Of a DNA stretch of 64,000 bases, positions 56,372-64,000 are shown in pieces. The stretch lies in NCBI GenBank assembly GCA_015501585.1, contig JADNRY010000298.1, forward strand, positions 1 to 64,000, in the 5' to 3' direction. Every line of letters starts with the position of its first letter. Position 1 is the first letter of the stretch. The notes under the pieces were generated by a model. That model was not told where the DNA came from. It saw only the letters and a list, made by a program, of their open reading frames with translations, and did not search any database. The stretch comes from Rhodocollybia butyracea. Lineage: Eukaryota; Basidiomycota; Agaricomycetes; Agaricales; Omphalotaceae. The position numbers were made by a program, and so were the translations under genes.

Positions 56372-57034
56372 TAGAGATGTCCACAAGTCCAAGTCTCAAC
56401 AAGTACTTGCAGGTAAGATCCATGGGAAAACTCGCAAGTATGTGACTCGTGGATCCCAAGACCCGTTTTCCACGGGTCACAAGTCAAGGTTTCCGAGACT
56501 TTGCAAGTACTTGTGACTTGTGCAAGGCATGGTATCAACATAGTATACATGTATTTTCAGTGCAACTTGAGTAATAATTACAACTTACATTGGTCAATAA
56601 TATCATACTTACTACTATATAAGTTGTTGAGTGCTGGCACACAGATATTAGGTTGTAGACAGCTCACGGCATTTAGGTGCTTAAATTGGCACCTAAATGC
56701 TGTGAGCTGGCTACAACTCAAAACTTAGATGTGAGTACATATTTACTTCATAACATAGTATGAAATTGTTGTAAACAAGTTAAGTACATGGTTTTGTTAG
56801 CATTATATACTGTACTACTACAATCAATTTATGCAAGTAAGTAATGGTAAATACTTCTGTAACACTTGTTTATTAGATGAATTACAAGTACCTGCAAGAC
56901 TTGCAAGTAATACTTGCAAGTCAGTGACCTGTTTCCCACGAGTCAGCCATGGGTCACAAGTCAGGCCTTTTAGGCTGCAAGTACTTGCACTCTGGATCCA
57001 AGTATACTTGAATCCGGACTCGTGGACATCTTCA
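56372..57034. mobile_element. Non-autonomous hAT-like element, 663 bp
   Basis: An 8-bp direct repeat CTTAGTGA flanks it on both sides (56364-56371 and 57035-57042). The terminal inverted repeats are TAGAGATGTCCACAAGTCC at the left and, read inverted, TGAAGATGTCCACGAGTCC at the right. An 8-bp duplication and TAG-type ends are typical of hAT elements. The interior is rich in CAAGTACTTG-type palindromes (CAAGTACTTGCAGG near the left, GCAAGTACTTGCAC near the right) and has no transposase. Confidence 0.85.
56652..56717. repeat. 66-base near-perfect palindrome inside the hAT element
   Basis: GTTGTAGACAGCTCACGGCA and TTTAGGTGC pair with GCACCTAAATGC and TGTGAGCTGGCTACAAC, leaving an 8-base centre and two mismatches. 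It could be a nested foldback element. Confidence 0.8.
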
Positions 57035-57811
57035 CTTAGTGAGTCCTACCCTTCGAGTTGGAAACTCATCTACTCTTAGGCTTACTTGCCGAGTTCATTC
57101 TATTGCCTGTACAGACCTGCCGTCCTTACATTAGTCCCTTGGACAATCCCGACACAAGTCTTACATCCCATAGGCACTTTGGAACCGTTCTACACTCACA
57201 TCCTTTCACATCTCAAACCAACTTTCCCAGTTCGGCTGAACAACGGCAGTATGGAGTGTATCTGCACTTTGGTTTCCAGGTTTGTAACCCACGCTCGAAG
57301 GATTCCGCCTAGATCCTTACACATCAATTGGATTGAAAAACTCCTACATTATAATTGTGTCTTCTTGTGTTTTTCATGTTACTGATCTTGTGTTCATGGT
57401 TTGGTTTAGCAATGGAGCGTACAAAGGACAAAGCTCAATTTTAAGCGTTCAAGATTTTTGAAAAAACTGGACATGATTCTGGGTACATCCTTGGGCTGTA
57501 TTGGGAGCTTGGAAACTCACCATAATGTCACCAATGCTATACTTTTTGTACTACTGTACTTTTACTACCTTTTCATAATCCAAGAGTTCTGTGGTTAGGG
57601 TCAAACTGCTCTTTTACTGAGAGATTCACAAAGCGCTAAGTTGAAATGAAGTGAAACATAAGTGAAGCATTCGTGTCCTGAAAAATGCACATGCACCCAA
57701 CTTTGTAAGACGTTTCGCGTAATGACCCTTGTAATGTAAACTTTCACATAAGCAGGACACACTAACAAGGCCATATATTTGGGTGACGTTAGAAAATAGG
57801 GAGTACCACTT

Positions 57812-57876
57812 TGGCTTAGTGGTTATTGCATCAGTCCTGGTTGATTAGGTAGAGCTCTGTTGTTTGGTTCTCATGC
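57812..57876 (+). promoter_or_regulatory. tRNA-like pol III promoter (A and B boxes), possible SINE remnant
   Basis: TGGCTTAGTGG (57812-57822) fits the A box and GGTTCTCATGC (57866-57876) is a degenerate B box 43 bases further on. The sequence does not fold into a full tRNA, so it is more likely a tRNA-derived SINE head than a tRNA gene. Confidence 0.4.
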
Positions 57877-57918
57877 AGGGCAAATTTTGTTTATCTTTTT
57901 GTTTTATATGTTCAAGCT

Positions 57919-58020
57919 GGTTAGGGTTCTGTTAGCAGTTAGCTGTTAGGGTTTGGGTTAGGTTTTAGGGTTAGGCAGGGGTCCAGGGCCAGCGCCCCCA
58001 CGTTAGTGTTAGGGTTTGAG
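57919..58020. repeat. Interstitial telomere-like repeats
   Basis: Copies of GTTAGGG and variants cluster here (TTAGGGTTTGGGTTAGG, TTTTAGGGTTAGG, GTTAGTGTTAGGG). Fungal telomeres are usually TTAGGG, so this resembles telomeric or telomere-derived DNA within the TA-flanked element. Confidence 0.6.
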
Positions 58021-58521
58021 AATATTAATCAGGCCAGAGGCCTCTCAGTTTGGATTAATTCAAAGCATGCAATGAAGCGCCAGGAGCATAGATGCTTATG
58101 TAAAGCTTGTGGCATATATATTATGAGGGTCATTATGCAAAATGTCTTATGAAAAAATAGGACTGCCTCCTTATCATAAAATGCTGCCAAGGGTGATGGG
58201 GGAGACAGTAAAATTGTGCTACCGCTTTGTCACCCTTGGTAGTGGTAGTGGTAGTATAACCGACGTGGTCCCATTTTGAAACAGTCGGGGCCCCAGCCAC
58301 ATGTATCGCGCCAAATACATGCCTGGGATGCATAGCCTCCACAATGCTGTGATCAGCACACACAAGTGCCATTGCACAAACGTCGAGACTACACACGACC
58401 TAAAAAGAAGGCGCTAGACACCTATTTAGATGCTCTTGAACATAATACACATGACAATCCGGTACATGAATATGACAATGAGTAAATCTTTCCTTATCCT
58501 ACAAGAATCGAACTAGTAGAA

Positions 58522-58935
58522 TTAGTTAATCAGTGGAATACAAAGCAGGATGTGGAACATATGGATCACGACTTGTATACGAGAGTGAAACAATATTCTA
58601 CATAGAGATACATAGGATGAAGAATGAAACCGAAAGTTTGATAATCCTGGAACCAACACATCCATCTCCATGAAATACCGAAGCCTGAGATGCACAAGCT
58701 CAGCATCACCCACATAATCCAGTAGTGCATGAACTTCGTCTTCCACTGCTGCGAAACAAAAACGACACAACCTCCTCGGGATGTACGGACGGCCTTGTTC
58801 CAAATAGCGCAGCAATTCCACTGCCAATGGATGTGAAGACATCACCAGTCGCGTGAAGGCATGCGGATGTTTCGGGACGGTGATGACTTGTAAGTAATCC
58901 CAAAGAACTAGTATCGCTTGATGTTTGACGAGCAC
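58522..58935 (-). pseudogene. LINE ORF2 C-terminal fragment
   Basis: The frame encodes VPKHPHAFTRLVMSSHPLA, VELLRYLEQGRPYIPR and RLCRFCFAAVEDEVHALLDY. The C-x-x-C pair followed by VEDE(V)HAL matches the Cys/His motif seen at the C-terminal end of non-LTR retrotransposon polyproteins in mushrooms. The reverse transcriptase and endonuclease parts are absent, so it is a remnant. Confidence 0.55.
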
Positions 58936-59966
58936 CCCGTGGCTGTCATGTTCTACACAATTTGTACTAGAAGATTATGGCCCAACGGCAATGAGCTTAA
59001 AGTAAAATTTAGACGCCCATTAGATGATATGATTTCTTATGCATTTCAAGATGAAGGACAATCACATCGAGAACAAGGACAAGGACATTGAGAACAAGGA
59101 CAAGCGCATCAAGAACAAGGACAATCGCATTCAAGAACAAGAACAATCACAGTAAATCAGAGCAAAGAACATGCCAAGAACAAACAGTCACATTGAACCA
59201 ATCACTTCTGGCAGCACAGTATCAGTTGAGTTGGATGCAATCGACTGAAAGAAAAATACTAGTCATAGTAGATATATCCTCAGAGCGCCATGACAAACTT
59301 CCAATTTCCTGATCCTTGAATCACAATTTCAGTAATAGGCACATATGCAGCTAAGCCCAGATGATCCCAGAGGATCCCAGAGAAACTTAATTGAATAGGA
59401 AACTGAATTTTCATTTATGGTGTTGCTTTTGGTCAGATATGCCCAGACCTGCCCAAACCTGCCCGGACCACAACATAGGAAACGGCCAAATTCTGGGATT
59501 ATCCGCAAGTCGGATAATCCCAGCTCATCCCAGATATTGCCAGCACATGCCGGCACATGTCAGCTGAGGCCGGTGCGGCTTTTCACTGGGTTTTATCATT
59601 TACCGGGTTCTTTTCTTACGGCCCTCGGGTCTACTTGGTCGTTTTATGGTCAGGTGCATATCTGGCTATGTGAACCCGATATTGTTCAGTATATCTGTTG
59701 TGTAACTGAAACTTAATGGGAAGCTTAATCATTAGATTGTTCAGAGTAGAAGGTATGTAGCAGGATGAGCCTGGATAATAAGGACAAGAATAAAGATTTT
59801 GGGGAAGTAAGTAGCTGCAGTACAAATTAGTTTTGCGGCGTCCGCTTTCTTTCGAATGAAAGAACTATGTAAATAGGTCTAAATGATCGTTGAATCTGGT
59901 TCAAGATCGAACTTCCAGCATATAAATGGTACAGGCCTAGATTATATACAAGAAGCAGGATTTTTA
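58936..59966. other. Spacer between LINE fragment and CFT1, with a 21-bp tandem repeat and a hairpin
   Basis: At 59058-59150 about four copies of a 21-base unit ACAAG(C/G)(A/G)CAT(C/T)(A/G)AGAACAAGG occur. At 59495-59521 GGGATTATCCG-CAAGT-CGGATAATCCC forms a perfect 11-bp hairpin. No gene was found. Confidence 0.6.
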
Positions 59967-62900
59967 TCACCATGGCCCATCCAATGTCATCCAGTGTCGT
60001 CTCACAATTTCAACTTCTGTCCCAATCTGCTTCGTCATCTCTGTCTGCCTGGTTGTAGACGAGTTTCCAAAATGTACTAGAAGACTGCCATCCAGAATGC
60101 CTTTCGAAAGGGGTTTGGAAACATAGTCGTTTCGGACGATACTGAGTTGGTGAGACTTTTAGCAAAATTCTTATCACTACCCAACTAGCAATGCTCACCG
60201 TAATGCTCGGGGATTTAGTCCCGCAACGTGTTGAATATTCCTTGTCAACTGCCCTTGAAGTAACTGTAAGCTCTTCGCTACGGTTTCATCTACTGGTGTG
60301 ATAGCGGCGATTGATCCATTCGCAGCACCTATTACACAACACTTAAGTGAGTGCCAGTCACTTCCAGTGCAAAAACCGTAACACTCACCACATAACAGTT
60401 TGGCTTGCGGAATGACATCGTCAGGACTTGTTCGCCTAGCGATGAGAGCAGTGGTGCGGTACTCGTTTTGAGTGTTGAATTCGGAACGTAGGAGAAGGTA
60501 TCGGCCATCTCCAGAATCAGGGTCTGTTAACGATTACTGTTAGCCCACAAAACACAAAGAAGAGTATTTTTGTTCAAAAGCACCATGCGGGTTGTAATCA
60601 TACAATCTCATAATCCCGTCCTCGTCATGGGTAAATATTGCCATCTCATTATCGGCAAAGAAAAAGTCGGCAGTGGTTACACAGAGGTGGCGCGGGTCTT
60701 TGGCAAGGAGTACGAGTTTATAGGGGTCTTCCTGGTTGAGATTATACGGATCAGCAGGAAGAAGAGCAGGAGCGCAGCTGAGAACAAAACGTACTTGAAA
60801 TGCGACAAATGAAACGCTCTTCACCGCATCGCCTATCAGCAGCAAGTTTTTAATTGTCCGGAGTGAAGTGACATACACCCCGACATCCATGAACGCTACC
60901 CCCACCAAGCGTTCGTCAGAGTCAAACGCACGGACGAATATCTATAGCAGGATAAATAATAGCTTTAATGTTGGTGATGGGGTTAATATACATACCTTCT
61001 GGCCCATCGAAGATACGAGATATCCATTTAACGCACAGAGCGCCGTCACCGGCCCTTTGGCGTCGTCTCGGCATCTTAGTCGGAGTTTGTACCACCGCTT
61101 GGGAGCGAGGGTCGGGTCAGGAACGACCTCAACTATTTCGAAAATATATGTCTGCAATAAAGCGTTTAGACCAAAGAAAAAAAGCGAGGAGAGAGACGAA
61201 TCTTACAGCGCCCTTCGCAGCTAAATCCTCTCCGCGATTAATCGTCGTTCCAACTACGATAAACTCCTTGGATCCTGTATCGGTACTGGCGGTCTCGAGA
61301 GAAACACAGGCGACCGCATTAACGACTTCATTGGTGGCGAATTCGTACCTGGTTGACATAAGCTCGCGAAATCAAGTTTGTCTAGGCACTCACCCATCCA
61401 TTGAAACCCATAAATCTGGTGAGATTAGCTCTAGAGTTGAACATTCCGTTGTTGGGTCTGCGATGTTTGGTGCGTCCTTTTCCCAAATCATACCCCCTTC
61501 CTCATCAAAGCTCGCAAATCGAGCTTCCATCACCGCTGCTGCAACAACTAGCGATGTTGATGGGTCGAATACGACGTTAGAGTACGGCCGTCCGAGAGGG
61601 ATCGAACGCATGGGAAGAGGGTAGTCTAGCTCAAAACCAGGGATCCAAGAAAGGAGGGAAGGGCCCTGGGTAGAGTGGATGCAAGGTCAGTAGGTGCAGT
61701 ACAAGCAAAATGGATCAGAGGTGGAGAGTAGGAGATGTTAACAGAGAAGAAATAGTGAACTTACTTCGTCACTATAAAGTAAAAATTCATCACATCCACC
61801 ACCCCAGCTTTCTCCAGTACTGGAGCCAGAACACACCGGAGTAAACGCATGAACCACCGAATATCCAGAAGGGTATAAATGCACCCCTCCGTGATCGGTA
61901 CAAAGAATCCAAGAGGGATTCTCGCCGATGAAAAAGACGCCCGAATATGCTGCCGTTGTTCCCATCACGCCTGGGGCTGTCCTGAAGGGTACAAACATCC
62001 TCGATATCTTCTTCTGATCCACTGTACCAGCGGGAATACCGTTACTACCTACGCCACCGCCGGAAGTACCAGCACTCAGACCAGCACCGCTCAACTCAAA
62101 CGTCTTTGTCAACACTTTGACGAAAGCAACGCAGAGGTGGGCCCTTTGCGAATTCAAACTTGTTGACGGAGTTTGTGAGGTGGGTGACGTAGTCGAGTCC
62201 GCAGTGGTAGGCTGTGGGTTCGAAGTTGGAGCAGCGGCGGGAATGATTTTGTAGACTGCTAGCTGACCGGAGCGAAGGAGGACCTAATAGGCTGTCAGTT
62301 CAGATCGACCATTGCTTTGGTAGGAGGTTAACTTACAAACAGATGTAGCTGAGGTCTGCTTTCTCCTAGTGGAGCGACCATCACTTGTTCTATCTCGTCA
62401 ATAATGCCTCCGCCAATCCCAGGTCTGATATGTGATTCATCTCCTTCTTTCACCTGCTCCTCCGTCTCCTCCACCGACCGCATCGTTGCGTCGGCTGATT
62501 GAGCTTCCGGTGCGGGACCCGTGACTCCTAGGTTCCCAGTAGGACCTACAGCTGCTGCAGTTACCGACGACAGAGCAGAGCCCGAAACAGACGAAGCAAC
62601 CCCCTCACCCGAATCCAGCAAAACATTTTCCAAGGTCAGCAGAGGCATTGAAACCGAGAATGCCAGTACCATTTTGGCAGGGTCCAGATCTAGTTGAGGT
62701 CAGAGGTTGTGTTACTAACCGAAGAGAAAAAAGAAGGGAAGGAGAAGGAAAGAGACGTGATGTTTACATGTATATAGAAGGAGCAAGAATAGCACAGAAA
62801 CACAGACCTCCATGATCCCCTGGGGCCTCACCAGTAACAACCACTGGTTGTCCTTTTCCGTTCGTTTTCCCACGTCAACAGCTGACGATAAGAGGTTCCT

Positions 62901-64000
62901 CTCGAGTACTCCCGTTTGGTCCACGAAGAAACAGCCAGTAACATACTTTGAGGTCTAGAAAAAATAAACATAAGTCAGGATCTTTCATTCGGTATCGAAG
63001 CACGAGCTAGAACGAACATGAAAGAAAGGAACTAACCTTTCACCCAACATACTCATATCCTTCCTCCTCACCTTACCCTTCGCCGCCTCCCCAATAAATA
63101 ATCCCATCGTACCATCTTCTCTCAGTATCATCACATATGGATCGGAAATTGAGCAGTGACGGATACGCGCTCGGGCGTTAGAAGGCATTGTTCTCGGAGC
63201 CACGGGTACTGAGGAAGTAGATGGTGTACTGAGAGCACCGGTCCCAGTGGTAGCGGTAACAGTAGAGGACGAGGAGGAGGACTCGACATCTTTGATTAAC
63301 TGACGTTCAGTGCCATCTAGAAAATGTTATATTGAGCGGAAAGTCGTTGAAAGAAACGAGCCAAAGGAAATTCGAAAGAAAAAAAAATCACCAATCTCCA
63401 GCACCCTAATCGCTCCACTCATAACTTGTAGCACTGCTATACCGCCGAATATTGGTCCAGCACCAATAGTAGTGCCTTGGATGCGAGATATAATATCGCT
63501 GTTGGAGATATTTGCTATGGACGGTATCGAAGATGCCACATTCGTTTTTGTCTTGGTCGTTGAGGGTGGGACGGCCGTCATCTAAGAGGGCAACGAGTGA
63601 GTTGGATAACTCATGGAGAACAAAGACGACTTGCTCTACTAAATCCCGGGTTTGGATTTGCATCAGTGCTAATGATCATTCGGATCTCTTTCCACCCTTC
63701 ACCTCCCTCTTTGTCACCAGTCAACTTCTTATCCCCTTCCTCACTTCTCCCTTACGAACGATGAAACTCCACACCCCCTTGGACCCACCAAGGACGTGCA
63801 TTCGCCTTTTCATTTTAACTGGAAGGTCTCGTTGAAACAACGTAAATCCACCTAATCCCGACCCCGGTTCTGTCAACCGTCTTCTTCCATCTCCGCTACT
63901 TTCGTGCTCGTGCTCGAGAACGCTGAAGTAGATGTCGCAGCAATCAACACCGGCGTCGGTTTATCTGCCAGCTGCGTCATACCGAATACCATATCGTTGA
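59967..64000 (-). CDS. CFT1: CFT1 / CPSF160, cleavage and polyadenylation factor subunit (5' end outside window)
   Basis: Large beta-propeller subunit of the pre-mRNA 3' end processing complex, acting in the nucleus. Many exons on the minus strand carry the family's blocks in order. At the right edge: GLGGFTLFQRDLPVKMKRRM and HVLGGSKGVWSF, then IISTDANPNPGFSR, IQGTTIGAGPIFGGIAVLQV and IRHCSISDPYVMILREDGTM. Further on: FVPFRTAPGVMGTTAAYSGV, NPSWILCTDHGGVHLYP, YEFATNEVVNAVACVSLETA and KGPVTALCALNGYLVSSMGQ. The CPSF_A region shows VYVTSLRTIKNLLLIGDAVK, SVSFVAFQEDPYKLVLLAKD and TTADFFFADNEMAIFTHDED, and the end is NDYVSKPLSKGILDGSLLVH. The stop TGA is at 59969-59967. Introns of about 50-60 bases join in phase. 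The start codon and first propeller blades lie beyond 64000. Confidence 0.88.

Larger units (their letters stand above)
57708..58147. mobile_element. TA-flanked inverted-repeat element (Tc1/mariner-like MITE), 440 bp
   Basis: The left end AGACGTTTCGCGTAATGACC continues CTTGTAAT. The right end, read inverted, gives AGACATTTTGCATAATGACC continuing CTCATAAT. TA lies on both sides (57706-57707 and 58148-58149), as after mariner-type integration. There is no coding capacity. It contains a tRNA-like promoter and telomere-like repeats. Confidence 0.75.

Noticed and set aside
57800..57885. True tRNA gene
   Set aside because: A and B boxes are present but the acceptor and anticodon stems do not pair, so it was kept only as a tRNA-like promoter.
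59330..59580. Possible second hAT-like element (CAGTAATAGGC ... GCTTTTCACTG)
   Set aside because: The inner sequences do not match as inverted repeats and the flanking 8-mers differ.

Overview
The window looks like genomic DNA of a filamentous basidiomycete, most likely an agaricomycete (mushroom-forming fungus). The reasons are dense genes split by roughly 50-60 base GT-AG introns, a Plavaka-type (CACTA superfamily) transposase with a DUF6698-type partner gene, a ZZ-finger protein and an LLPKKRGYPLW-type protein of kinds I associate with this group, TTAGGG-like repeats, and single-copy eukaryotic core genes (snurportin-1, SEH1, a SUZ-domain protein, CFT1/CPSF160). All family names come from reading motifs by eye; no search was run.

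Layout. 0.1-3.1 kb: three small minus-strand genes of unknown function with acidic/serine-rich stretches. 3.6-3.7 kb: a run of four short hairpins. 3.8-7.6 kb: a divergent pair of unknown genes, the rightward one with an HMG-like patch, internal coding repeats and probable frameshifts. 7.6-12.2 kb: gene-poor, with a duplicated exon/intron block and palindromic clusters. 12.2-19.5 kb: a Plavaka-type element core with a DUF6698-like gene, the transposase and a small coiled-coil gene. 20.2-24.3 kb: a ZZ-finger protein and snurportin-1. 24.5-37.2 kb (minus strand): two paralogues of an LLPKKRGYPLW-family gene, each lying immediately upstream of the body of an unrelated regulatory gene (a Zn2Cys6 factor and a SUZ-domain protein). 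In both cases the reading frame can be spliced straight through the junction. A 158-bp CACTA MITE and an F-box pseudogene lie between or beside them. 38.2-44.0 kb: a P-loop NTPase, a coiled-coil protein, SEH1 and a SnoaL/NTF2-like protein.

44.9-54.8 kb is one large CACTA-type element, defined by about 35-bp terminal inverted repeats, a 4-bp CTGT target duplication and subterminal ACAATCATTT-like repeats. It is interrupted by a 2.28-kb LTR retroelement without recognisable coding capacity, whose two 175-bp LTRs read as identical. It also holds several minisatellites built on a CAGTCACC core. 56.4-58.9 kb carries a hAT-like element with an 8-bp target duplication, a TA-flanked element containing a tRNA-like promoter and telomere-like repeats, and a LINE fragment. 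From 59.97 kb to the right edge runs CFT1 on the minus strand, with its 5' end outside the window.

The core genes act in nuclear RNA and protein traffic and in mRNA processing (snurportin-1, SEH1, CFT1), but nothing suggests co-regulation. The main stories are mobile DNA layered on itself and the repeated pairing of one unknown gene family with truncated regulatory genes.
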